This document shows, one piece after another, positions 34,301 to 41,659 of a DNA stretch of 64,000 nucleotides. The DNA comes from Candidatus Auribacterota bacterium. Its GTDB lineage: Bacteria > Auribacterota > JAFGBW01 > JAFGJP01. The translations under genes and the position numbers were made by a program. The DNA is taken from positions 1 to 64,000 of the forward strand of contig JAGLFH010000049.1 in assembly GCA_023144635.1 (NCBI GenBank), written 5' to 3'. The notes under the pieces were generated by a model. That model was not told the origin of the DNA, did not search any database, and worked only from the letters and a program-made list of their open reading frames with translations. Every line of letters begins with the position of its first letter. The first letter of the stretch is position 1.

Positions 34301-34665
34301 TTTATTCCCAAACGGCAAATGATATGCAAAAAGAACTAGTGAAATTTGCTTCTGAAAGCAAAGTCTTTGATTATTGGGCGCTCAATGATGTGGGAACCTG
34401 CTATTTTATTATAGGTGAGGTCTATTCCTGCGAGGAAGAACATAAAAAAGCTTTGGAGGCTTTTGAGACTCTTGTAAAAAACTATTTTTATGCACAGTGC
34501 TGGGATCCTCAGGGGTGGTTTTGGAAGCCGGTAGAAGAGGCAGAATACCGAATACGAACAATCCTTTCTGAAAAAAGGAGAAAGCAAACAAATAATTTAG
34601 CGAAACTTAAAGAGAAAAAAAATGGTAATAAAGAAGCTATGAATATTCTTTATGGAGACAAGTAA
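31327..34665 (+). CDS. Giant exported protein with eight AQCWD-GWFW helical repeats
   Basis: A signal peptide (about residues 1-24) precedes eight repeats of about 127-134 residues, each closing with A(Q/R)CWDxxGWFW. Repeats two to four form a recent tandem array at the DNA level (31841-32983). The basic C-terminal tail (about 40 residues) is not repeated. The gene is followed within three bases by A2, so it probably heads a four-gene operon with A2-B2-C2 under promoter 31203 and operator 4. The role is probably a scaffold or carbohydrate-associated receptor at the cell surface (inference). Confidence 0.78.
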   Translation: MKKGLTNFILFGLIIFSTSHLSYSDEDFIITQDYEVFHITPVQCSTYKSSDLITLSAWKALERKKYKKAITLADDCIKIYSQKALKQQSRLTKPVDSGPDNVYRGDVFAQWALNDVATCYFINGLACRQLGRDEEAREKFLYISENLSYAQCWDSKGWFWRLDEGAKDKIVEMEKGVDFGDYTSESLTIKAWKALEAKEFEKVGIYVDKCIYLFEKTAILLQSGLSDFAPKSKEFEYWALNDVATCYFIKGLSLRRQGCESDAKEIFTSLAKKFRYAQCWDIKGWFWVPAEGVKDQFLEMEKGVDFGDYTSESLTVKAWKALEAKEFEKVDIYADKCIYLFEKTAILLQSGLSDFAPKNKEFEYWALNDVATCYFVKGLSLRQQGDKNAAKEIFTSLAKKFSYAQCWDIKGWFWKPSEGSKDQIVEMEKGVDFGDYTSGSLTIKAWKALEAKEFEKVGIYADKCIHLFEKTAILLQSGLSDFAPKSKEFEYWALNDVATCYFVKGLSLRQQGDKNAAKEIFTSLVKKFSYAQCWDIKGWFWVPAEGVKDQFIEMEKGVNFGNYKSEDLTAKAWNAWKLKKYEKVDIYTDKCITLFEKQAIEMQTDMTALVDPGKNLENKHNVFKKWALNDVATCYFIKGMVLKQQNRWKEAKKIFEYVAEQFKYAQCWDPKGWFWKPAEGSEDRIIEMEKGVNFGDYKSETLTVNAWKALETMDYEKVQIYTDKCIYLFEKNALDMQMNMMIPVNLERKREDKQEAFGKWALNDVATCYFIKGLVLRQQNRKEEAKELFNYVAKRFSYARCWDLRGWFWSVAQGVKNEIDSIDLNIDFGNYSSETLITKAWEALELRKYRDVEIYVKKCLELYEAMAEEMQAKLVKKDNYAPHGKEMDYWALNDVATGLFIMGKAYSFQEKNEEAKKIYNDIIDNYSYAQCWDNNGWFWKPAEGANDQIFLMDKGIYFGDYSSETLTTKAWDALKTKKYEEALIYGRKCIHLYSQTANDMQKELVKFASESKVFDYWALNDVGTCYFIIGEVYSCEEEHKKALEAFETLVKNYFYAQCWDPQGWFWKPVEEAEYRIRTILSEKRRKQTNNLAKLKEKKNGNKEAMNILYGDK
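31841..32983 (+). repeat. Three tandem 381-bp repeats inside the 8-repeat gene
   Basis: Units begin at 31841, 32222 and 32603 (each at AGATGGAAAAGGGAGT) with an exact 381-bp period, and a diverged fourth begins at 32984. Units one and three share more with each other than with unit two: they end in VPAEGVKDQ, whereas unit two ends in KPSEGSKDQ. This suggests a 762-bp higher-order duplication or gene conversion. Confidence 0.9.
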
Positions 34666-34668
34666 GTG

Positions 34669-35349
34669 ATGTATTTTTCAGATAAATTAAAAAAGATGAT
34701 TTCATTTGGATTAAAAGCGGTCGTTGTTTTTCTTATTACGATGGTTTTTCTTTTCTGGATAGAAGCAATCTCTTTCAGAAAAACAATGAAAATTGAAGAG
34801 AAACCGAAAAAAAAGATATTTGAAAGAAAGCTGGTCGACATGCCTTTCTATGTATTTAGTACGTCTGTTGTCCCCTATCCAAAAAACTTTGCCCCTTCAG
34901 GATACATGGGAGACAAGAATGATATTAAAATGACGGGATCATATGATGTAAAACTAAAAAAGAAATATCCATGCCTCAAATTAACTTATGATCCAACAGG
35001 TGAAAAAGGATGGTCAGGTATCATGTGGCAGAACCCTGCAAATAACTGGGGAGAATTTGAAGGAAGGTATGATCTGTCAAAAGCGACAAAACTGACTTTT
35101 TGGGCCAGAGGAGATAAGGGAGGAGAAGTTGTGGAATTTAAAGTTGGTGGAGTAGGGCCTCCTTTCTCGGATTCGCTGAATCTGACATCAGGGGAAATAG
35201 TTTTGGAAAAAAAGTGGATCAAGTATGTTTTTCATTTGGAAGATTTTTCTCGTCATACTATCAGTGGTGGGTTTAGCTTTATTTCTACAAGGGAAGAGAA
35301 CCGTAACGGTTGTATATTTTACCTGGATGAGGTCAGATATGAGAATTAA
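34669..35349 (+). CDS. Membrane-anchored beta-sandwich protein, carbohydrate-binding-module-like (A2)
   Basis: A homologue of A1 with the same domain (PSGYMGD, MWQNPANNWGE, KLTFWARGDKGGEVVEFKVGG, FYLDEVRYE). The N-terminus carries a membrane helix (about residues 12-33) that looks like an uncleaved anchor, unlike the signal peptide of A1. The ATG at 34669 follows the stop of the 8-repeat gene directly; GTG at 34666 is an alternative. It overlaps B2 by 11 bases, as A1 overlaps B1. Confidence 0.75.
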   Translation: MYFSDKLKKMISFGLKAVVVFLITMVFLFWIEAISFRKTMKIEEKPKKKIFERKLVDMPFYVFSTSVVPYPKNFAPSGYMGDKNDIKMTGSYDVKLKKKYPCLKLTYDPTGEKGWSGIMWQNPANNWGEFEGRYDLSKATKLTFWARGDKGGEVVEFKVGGVGPPFSDSLNLTSGEIVLEKKWIKYVFHLEDFSRHTISGGFSFISTREENRNGCIFYLDEVRYEN

Positions 35350-36838
35350 GAACTTATCTTGTTTTTTTCAGAGAAAACTAGAGAGCATCTTATTAGTCAT
35401 GATCGTTCTTTTGATTTTCTTATGTTTTATTATACAAAAAAGATTGCAGATAAATAACATCACTTGTATTGCTAAAGATCCGTATTTAACTTTTGATAAC
35501 AGTAAGGTCATTAATGATCTTGATATGTATCTGGAATCTGTAAGAGCACCAAATGGGCTAACCCGAAGCTTTACAGACACATCATCATATGTTTTTGCGC
35601 AAGAATCAGGAAAATTCTATATTTCACATTATGGGAGAATAGGATATTTGGAGGAACAGGCTTTCACCTATGATCTTTCTCTTGCCGTTATCGGTTATCT
35701 TCTTCTTGGCCATTCGGGTCGGGCTGAAAAGATACTTGATCTTCTTGAAGAAGATTTTTATCTTCCCAAAAATGGAGAGACAGGATTATATAACAGCTAT
35801 TCTGTTTCAAGCAACATTCCTTATAATGAGCTGTTGCTTGGATCAGATGGAGATCGTATACATGCCGGTCCGATGTTATGGGTTGCCTTTGCGTCTTTGA
35901 ATCATATGCAGATTGAAAAAAGCACAAGATATCTTGATTTTGTGCTTGATATGGTAAACTGGTGTCGGAATGGACTTACCTATTATCGCTTTCCTGATGG
36001 TGGGCGTGGAGGTATTTCTATGGGATTTGGCTGGGGGCCGGACTGGGATAAGATATTTTCTACAGAACATAATATTGATTATTATGCTGTTCTTAAAATG
36101 CTGCATGCAATTTATCAAGAATATCCTGAGACACATACAATTTTTGAAAAGAAAAATATTGATAAAAAGTGTCTGAAAGAAGAAATGAAATGTGTTGGAA
36201 GATTTTTAAGAGAAGTGTCTTTTGATAAAGAAAATTATTGTTTTATAGCAGGTGTAAATCCATATGGCATAGATAAGACCAAGATACTTGACGGTACTAC
36301 CTGGGGAATTGCTGGTGTTGGCCCTGAAGTATATGCTAGTTGGGGCATTGACGTTGACAGGCTGATTGAAAGCACAGAAAAAATATTTTATTCCAGGTAT
36401 AATATGCCTGATGGTACGTATGTAGAAGGTATGGATATAACAGATTTTGAAGGAACTGGAAAAAAGAGGAGTGCACTTGTATGGTGGGAAGGGACAGGAC
36501 AGCATATTATTGCTCTTGGAGAAATGGTTCGGTATTATTATGAAAAAGGAAACCGGGAAAAGGCAATACTTTATAAGAAAAAAGCTATTAAGTATATGAA
36601 TGATATGTACCGTTTCTCTTATTTTTTTGATTTAAAAGGTGCTCTTCCTTATATGGTCATTCGTCCCGAGGAAGATCAGATTGTAAAAACAATGCAATGG
36701 GAATGGGAACTTCCAAGAGGAAGGAATAATAAATGGGTGAAATCAATGTCATCAGGCATGTGGTTTTTGTATGCGTTAAAGGATTTGCATAATCCCATGA
36801 AATGGGAAGAAAACAGAGGAAAAGGAAAGAACGAATGA
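35339..36838 (+). CDS. Membrane-anchored alpha/alpha-toroid glycosidase-like protein (B2)
   Basis: A homologue of B1 along its whole length (GYLEEQAFTYDLSL, GSDGDRIHAGPMLW, FGWGPDW..IFSTEHN, DGTTWGI.GVGPE, WEGTGQHIIALGE, KGALPYM). The N-terminus has a single membrane helix without a lipobox, so it is anchored differently from the lipoprotein B1. The ATG at 35339 overlaps A2 by 11 bases, matching module 1, whereas longer starts would lie deep in A2. It overlaps C2 by four bases. Substrate unknown. Confidence 0.7.
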   Translation: MRIKNLSCFFQRKLESILLVMIVLLIFLCFIIQKRLQINNITCIAKDPYLTFDNSKVINDLDMYLESVRAPNGLTRSFTDTSSYVFAQESGKFYISHYGRIGYLEEQAFTYDLSLAVIGYLLLGHSGRAEKILDLLEEDFYLPKNGETGLYNSYSVSSNIPYNELLLGSDGDRIHAGPMLWVAFASLNHMQIEKSTRYLDFVLDMVNWCRNGLTYYRFPDGGRGGISMGFGWGPDWDKIFSTEHNIDYYAVLKMLHAIYQEYPETHTIFEKKNIDKKCLKEEMKCVGRFLREVSFDKENYCFIAGVNPYGIDKTKILDGTTWGIAGVGPEVYASWGIDVDRLIESTEKIFYSRYNMPDGTYVEGMDITDFEGTGKKRSALVWWEGTGQHIIALGEMVRYYYEKGNREKAILYKKKAIKYMNDMYRFSYFFDLKGALPYMVIRPEEDQIVKTMQWEWELPRGRNNKWVKSMSSGMWFLYALKDLHNPMKWEENRGKGKNE

Positions 36839-37428
36839 AAAGGTTTATAGTAGTTTTTTTATTTGCTTTTGGATTATATCATACTTATCTTTTTGCTCAG
36901 GATGATAGTATCCAGTTTCCAATATATGTTTATGAAGATTTTGAGTCCTCCAAAAACCATGGGGTTCCATCCGGGTGGATGGGAGATTACAGGGATATTC
37001 TTCTGAACTTGAATTATAAGGATAATCCATATTCAGGGAAAAGCTGTTTAAAAATTACTTATACAGCCAAGGGATCTCGTAAAGCGTACTGGGCTGGTAT
37101 CATGTGGCAGTATCCGGCTAACAATGATGGAGCTATTAATTCAGGCATTAATCTAGGACAAGCAAAAAAAGTCATTTTCTGGGCCAGAGGAAAAAAAGGA
37201 GGAGAAATTATTGATTCCTTCAGTTTGGGAGGTGCGATCGGGTCATATCCGGACAGTGACAGCGTATCTATAAAAAATATAGTTCTTTCAAAAGAGTGGA
37301 AAGAATATGAAATTGATTTGAAGGGGCATGATCTCCGATATATTTCAGGTTTTTTCAGCGTGGTAGCTAGTAAATATAAAAATCCCAAGGGATTGACTTT
37401 CTATCTTGATGAAGTGAGAATAGAGTAA
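36835..37428 (+). CDS. Exported beta-sandwich protein, carbohydrate-binding-module-like (C2)
   Basis: A homologue of C1 with a signal peptide (cleavage near LFAQ) and the same beta-sandwich core (PSGWMGD, IMWQYPANN, VIFWARGKKG, LTFYLDEVRIE). The ATGA overlap with B2 fixes the start. It is the last gene of module 2 and is followed by a probable terminator. Confidence 0.75.
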   Translation: MKRFIVVFLFAFGLYHTYLFAQDDSIQFPIYVYEDFESSKNHGVPSGWMGDYRDILLNLNYKDNPYSGKSCLKITYTAKGSRKAYWAGIMWQYPANNDGAINSGINLGQAKKVIFWARGKKGGEIIDSFSLGGAIGSYPDSDSVSIKNIVLSKEWKEYEIDLKGHDLRYISGFFSVVASKYKNPKGLTFYLDEVRIE

Positions 37429-37450
37429 TTGATTATTAGAAAGTCTTTTT

Positions 37451-37482
37451 AGGCAGGACAAGTTAATCCTGTCTGAATCTTT
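37451..37482 (+). terminator. Probable terminator of module 2
   Basis: An 8-bp stem (37451-37458 with 37467-37474, one G-U pair) followed by GAATCTTTTT. The stem is modest, so function is likely but not certain. Confidence 0.6.
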
Positions 37483-37540
37483 TTCTTTGTTGTTACCAAA
37501 ATTGTAGAGAACTACACTGTGATGGACCTAATTTAATTTT

Positions 37541-37975
37541 TTATTTCTGTTTCTCTTTATCTGTTCCTTCTTCGGCTTTTTTACGAAAATACAATATACT
37601 GGCAAACTTAAGGGGCATTTCTTTTTGGTTAATGCAGCATTTAACTGAATCGGATGTTGTTGTTATTCCGCAAAATCCATAACGTAAAAGGAAACGTTTA
37701 AAAATATCTTTAATTTCTGTAAAAAAGGGTTTTTTTACTTTTCTGCATTTTGAACAGACAAGATAGATCTTTTCACATATTGTGCACTCTTCAACATAAA
37801 GTTCACTAGAAATAATTTTTTTATTGCATCTATCGCAGGCAAGATCAAGGGCACATTTTTCACAGATTCCAAATTGCTCTCCTGTAAAAAGTGTTAAAAT
37901 AAAATAATGATTACTTACAAAGTAATTTGAGCAGTATGCGCATTCAAAGGGTTCAACGGATCGAGTATGTTTCAT
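37541..37975 (-). CDS. Multi-zinc-ribbon protein of unknown function
   Basis: The protein is rich in CxxC pairs: CAYC, CEKC, CDRC, CTIC and CSKC, indicating two or three zinc-binding knuckles. The C-terminal third lacks cysteines except CGI and CCI. No catalytic motif is recognised. The ATG at 37975 is preferred over TTG at 37993. It starts 23 bases after the DUF151 gene, so the two are probably co-transcribed. Confidence 0.65.
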   Translation of the reverse strand: MKHTRSVEPFECAYCSNYFVSNHYFILTLFTGEQFGICEKCALDLACDRCNKKIISSELYVEECTICEKIYLVCSKCRKVKKPFFTEIKDIFKRFLLRYGFCGITTTSDSVKCCINQKEMPLKFASILYFRKKAEEGTDKEKQK

Positions 37976-37998
37976 TTTAATACCTATAATCAAAAAGA

Positions 37999-38469
37999 TT
38001 ATTCTATTTCATCCTTGAAAAGATCAAAATCATCTTCTTTATCATCTTGTTTATCTATAAGGTGGCTAATATCTTCCACTCTTTCAAAAATTTCTTTTGC
38101 AACATAGATTTTGCTTCCAAAATTTTTTGCAATCGCTATACAGTCACTTGGACGACCATCGATCTCAACAATGTTTTTACCAAGATCGTTTTCTTCCTTA
38201 AGGAGAATTCTTGCATAAAACGTATTATCCTTAAGGTCATTGATCACAATATAATCAACAAGAATGCCAAATCCTCTAAAAACATTACAAATAAGATCAT
38301 GAGTTAGCGGACGGGTCTTTTTTATTCCTTCCAAAGTCATTAATATAGCAGCACCTTCATTAGGTCCTACATATATGACAAAAGTCTTTTCCTTATTACC
38401 TATACAGAGGGCACATCCGGTCGGTGAAGGTAATACTTTTTTAATGTCGACTTCTATTAATTCTTTCAT
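37999..38469 (-). CDS. Bifunctional nuclease family protein (DUF151)
   Basis: The family fold is recognised from GCALCIGNKEKTFVIYVGPNEGAAI, RPLTHDL and VEIDGRPSDCIAIAKNFGSKIYV. Members have RNase and DNase activity in plants, but the bacterial role is unclear. An upstream TTG at 38505 would overlap the promoter's -10 box, so ATG 38469 is chosen. The acidic tail (DDKEDDFDLFKDE) is not part of the conserved domain. Confidence 0.88.
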   Translation of the reverse strand: MKELIEVDIKKVLPSPTGCALCIGNKEKTFVIYVGPNEGAAILMTLEGIKKTRPLTHDLICNVFRGFGILVDYIVINDLKDNTFYARILLKEENDLGKNIVEIDGRPSDCIAIAKNFGSKIYVAKEIFERVEDISHLIDKQDDKEDDFDLFKDEIE

Positions 38470-38504
38470 TCCCAGATCATCTTCTCCAAAAAAAAATTCG
38501 CTCA

Positions 38505-38532
38505 ATTATAGCATGAAAAAAACAATAGTAAA
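38505..38532 (-). promoter_or_regulatory. Promoter of the DUF151 gene
   Basis: On the minus strand, TTTACT (38532-38527), a 16-base spacer and a perfect TATAAT (38510-38505). The position rules out the longer start at 38505. Confidence 0.72.
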
Positions 38533-38633
38533 GATAATAAGCCCTTATATTAACCTGAATATTTTATAGCAAAACAGGGCTGCAAAGCAAACGGGTAAAC
38601 AACTTTATTGAGACTAATTTTATAGCTAAACTG

Positions 38634-38894
38634 TTATTTTGATTCATTCAAAATAAAAGGGTCTCTATCCCAGGCAGTATCATTTTCCTGAAGTCTTTTA
38701 TTTTGTCCGGCGTCAATAAAGGGCATCTCAAGGCTGTCAAGTTTTAGCGGGACAGCCCTCGTATCTGTAAAAGGATTTTCTTGGGTGATGTCTACATTAA
38801 CTCTATTGACGGTTGAAAGACGCTCGTGCCATATTATGCCTGCAATCGTCAAAAGTATGATGAAAGCAGCTATTTTTTTATAAGTATTATTCAT
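38634..38894 (-). CDS. Small inner-membrane protein, PilP/GspC-like
   Basis: An 86-residue protein with one N-terminal membrane helix (about residues 7-22) and a short periplasmic tail ending in AWDRDPFIL. A WxRDPF motif begins the conserved part of PilP and GspC proteins, but here the chain ends just after it. It overlaps pilO by eight bases and so belongs to the pilus operon. It may be a minimal PilP or a truncated remnant. Confidence 0.55.
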   Translation of the reverse strand: MNNTYKKIAAFIILLTIAGIIWHERLSTVNRVNVDITQENPFTDTRAVPLKLDSLEMPFIDAGQNKRLQENDTAWDRDPFILNESK

Positions 38895-39444
38895 TGTTTA
38901 TTAAAAGGTATTCGTTTATTAATAAAACGGATTTTATCGGCAGTGTTCCGTTATCTGATTTGTTGCATTCTATTGATTTTATAACAAAATACTTTGATGC
39001 ATGAGTAAGTGCATCACAGAAAAAAGCCAAATCTTTGTACTTGCCAGATAGTTCGATACGTAAAGGTAAAATACGATAAGTTATTTCTGTCCCCAAAATA
39101 ATTTCTTCAGACATATCCTGTGGCTGAGGTTTAATGGAAAGAATTGTAACATCAACTTTTTTAGCGGTTTTATTAAGTATTTGATATACAACAGGTTGTT
39201 CTTGTTCCTTAATAAATAATTTTTTAAAGCGCATAAGAATTATTTTTCTTGTCGATACAGATTTTTTAAGCGATGATTGGTGCATTACAGCTCGTTTTCC
39301 ATTATTTATCTTTATTCTTGTAAGCTCTATCTTTTTTTGCATCTCAATGTTATCTCGTCCTTTAGGAAAAACAATGAAGATAAGGAAAGAAAGAGCAAAA
39401 CTCAATACAAAAAGATTAAATAATTTTACCTGATTCCATTTCAT
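38887..39444 (-). CDS. pilO: PilO-like pilus assembly protein
   Basis: 185 residues: one N-terminal membrane helix (about residues 9-28), a coiled-coil region, and a ferredoxin-like periplasmic domain with IELSGKYKDLAFFCDALTHA, a pattern typical of PilO/GspM. It follows the pilM-pilN fusion after one base, in the normal pilMNO order. PilO forms the inner-membrane alignment complex with PilN. Confidence 0.82.
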   Translation of the reverse strand: MKWNQVKLFNLFVLSFALSFLIFIVFPKGRDNIEMQKKIELTRIKINNGKRAVMHQSSLKKSVSTRKIILMRFKKLFIKEQEQPVVYQILNKTAKKVDVTILSIKPQPQDMSEEIILGTEITYRILPLRIELSGKYKDLAFFCDALTHASKYFVIKSIECNKSDNGTLPIKSVLLINEYLLINNE

Positions 39445-39445
39445 T

Positions 39446-41119
39446 TTATTTGGTCTCCGGTATATTAATGCTTGCTAAAACCTCAAAATGAGTTTTGTTT
39501 GTCTTGATATCATCCTTCTCTGTATATTTTATATCAACTTTTCTGAAATAATCAGAATGATTCAGTGAAATTATAAACTGGGTAATAGTTTCTTCCTGTC
39601 TGCCGTTATCATCAATAACAAAACCTTTCAGCTTAATTCTCTTGTCTTCTCTTCCGTCAGCTAATATTATTCCTTCGACTTTTAGGGTTTCAAGAGCCAG
39701 ATTATCAGGTGTATGTATAGAAATTTCTCTAAAAACAGCAAGCCACGGGATATTTTCAGTTTTTTTCATATCATTAAATGCAGAGAGAGTCATTGTGATG
39801 TTAGTCTGTTCTCCATGTAGAGAGAAAAAATTATGATAAGCAGTTATAAGATCTGTCCACTGTTTTTCTAAATAGTTAGCTTCTTTCTGTATTTTGATAG
39901 AGTTACTTAAAATAATGATATAACCTATAAGAAAAACAAGCCCTATGAAAACAGTATAGATCTTTTTTAATGTAAGAGCTATCTTGTCTAAAATGCCTGG
40001 AGGATCGTATATTTTTAAAGGAATATCACCGCATTTTACAGAAGAACATATTCCTATTAATGTTGAAAATGATTTTATATTCTGCCTGAAATAAGAAGTT
40101 TTTGAGGGGTCTTTGAATTGCATTGAAAAAGACTTATCAATATCAACTTTAATTATACTGGTAGGAAGCCTTAATTTATTATGAAAAAAGGAATCAATGT
40201 TTTTTAAGTTTGTTCCCGGTCCGACGAGAAGTATTTCATCAATAATGTCAGCTTCTGCTTGAGTCGTGTAAAATTTAAAAAATCGTTCTATTTCAGAGAC
40301 AAAACCTTCTAAAAGAGGTTGTAGCATTTGATAAATAACAGCAGGAGGAAGAAGTTTGGCATAAGCACTCGTTTCATTTTGTTCCAGAGGTATGCCAATA
40401 TCCTTTTTAATAATATCTGCTTCTTCACGACTCACGGTAACAGTTTTTCCATCTACGATAGTTTCTCCTACAAGGACACGTGAAAAATTCTCATCTGCTG
40501 TTGGTATCATGCGAGATGCCATCAAACGATTTTCTTTTAATATAACGACATTTGTAAAGGAGGTGCCAATATGCATAACAGCTAATGTCTTTTCCGTATT
40601 TAAAGCGTCTTTTTGTGAAAGCAAAAGGCCTCTTATTCCTTCTGCTTCAAAAGAAACAGGAGGAGCCTTATGATTGGTAAAGGAAAAATAATCATGGTAT
40701 TTTCTTATTACCGAACGACTTGTTGCTACAGCTGTTACATTAAACTTTGTATTATATCTGTATTTATCCCGAATAAATCTATAATTAAAGATCACATCCT
40801 GTTCTTGCAAATGAGAATGCTCAATTATTTTCCATTTAACAGCATCATAGAGATTTGCTTTAGACAAAACAGGAAAGGTGTAATTTCTGATAACAACATC
40901 GGTTCCCTTTGCGAGGATAATGATATTTTTTGTAGGAAATGTAGAGGGAAAAACATCTGATATTTTTTCTTTTATGAAAATGTTCTTATCTTCTATGTTT
41001 TTTACTTCACGCGGTAGTGTTTCTTCAAAGAAGTCTTCAATTATGATCTCTTTACCGATGTGAGCAAAAAGAACCTTAAAAGAGTTCGATTCTATATCTA
41101 TAACTGCTATTTTTTTCAT
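39446..41119 (-). CDS. PilM-PilN fusion protein
   Basis: The N-terminal about 370 residues form an actin-like PilM domain (AVIDIESNSFKVLFA, HIGTSFTNVVILK, ILLVGPGTNLKNID). A membrane helix at about residues 388-406 (IYTVFIGLVFLIGYIIIL) and a periplasmic PilN-like domain follow. PilM and PilN are normally separate proteins that bind each other through the PilN N-terminus; fusion makes this contact covalent. The gene is intact at 557 residues. It lies between the pseudopilin gene and pilO. Confidence 0.85.
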   Translation of the reverse strand: MKKIAVIDIESNSFKVLFAHIGKEIIIEDFFEETLPREVKNIEDKNIFIKEKISDVFPSTFPTKNIIILAKGTDVVIRNYTFPVLSKANLYDAVKWKIIEHSHLQEQDVIFNYRFIRDKYRYNTKFNVTAVATSRSVIRKYHDYFSFTNHKAPPVSFEAEGIRGLLLSQKDALNTEKTLAVMHIGTSFTNVVILKENRLMASRMIPTADENFSRVLVGETIVDGKTVTVSREEADIIKKDIGIPLEQNETSAYAKLLPPAVIYQMLQPLLEGFVSEIERFFKFYTTQAEADIIDEILLVGPGTNLKNIDSFFHNKLRLPTSIIKVDIDKSFSMQFKDPSKTSYFRQNIKSFSTLIGICSSVKCGDIPLKIYDPPGILDKIALTLKKIYTVFIGLVFLIGYIIILSNSIKIQKEANYLEKQWTDLITAYHNFFSLHGEQTNITMTLSAFNDMKKTENIPWLAVFREISIHTPDNLALETLKVEGIILADGREDKRIKLKGFVIDDNGRQEETITQFIISLNHSDYFRKVDIKYTEKDDIKTNKTHFEVLASINIPETK

Positions 41120-41170
41120 TTGAAAGTTTTTACTCGATTATTGTTTACTGCTCAAAAAAGATTTATTATA

Positions 41171-41626
41171 TTACTCTTCACCATTTGTTGCTAGTTCTGG
41201 CTTTCCCTGCATATTTATTTTTCCTGTCAATGGATTGATAGACAAGACTTTGCCGTTTTTTTCAATGCCAACAGACCAAATAACATAATAAGAACCGGTA
41301 ACAACATATTGATAAGGAGCTTTTATAGGAGAGAAAGGATCTATCATAGCCTTATCTATCAATTTTGGTCTTGAGGCAAGAAGCTGTTTCTGCCAATCAG
41401 CGCCCATCTTTGGAAAGTCTTGGTTATGATGAATTGAAAATGATTCTACAGCAGTTTGCAATGTACTCAAATCGCCCTTTACTTTTGAAAAAGTCGCTTC
41501 ATCTTTCATTCCCTTAAAACTTGGCAGGATTATTCCTACTAAAATGGCAATAACCGCCATAACTATCATTAGTTCAATTAAAGTAAAACCTGAAGAGCTT
41601 GTTTTAATTCTTTTCATACTTATCAT
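41171..41626 (-). CDS. Type II secretion-type major pseudopilin (GspG-like)
   Basis: Type III signal sequence with prepilin peptidase site SSSG/FTLIELMIVMAVIAIL, followed by a hydrophobic helix. The C-terminal half (YYVIWSVGIEKNGK) resembles GspG rather than PilA. The ATG at 41626 has GGAG ten bases upstream; nearby TTG 41635 and ATG 41617 are alternatives. No prepilin peptidase gene is in the window. It lies between pilC and the pilM-pilN fusion. Confidence 0.87.
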   Translation of the reverse strand: MISMKRIKTSSSGFTLIELMIVMAVIAILVGIILPSFKGMKDEATFSKVKGDLSTLQTAVESFSIHHNQDFPKMGADWQKQLLASRPKLIDKAMIDPFSPIKAPYQYVVTGSYYVIWSVGIEKNGKVLSINPLTGKINMQGKPELATNGEE

Positions 41627-41659
41627 TATATACAATCTCCAATCATATAAAAAACGTTT

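Noticed and set aside
38470-38505. TTG start for the DUF151 gene
   Set aside because: The codon overlaps the -10 box TATAAT of its promoter.
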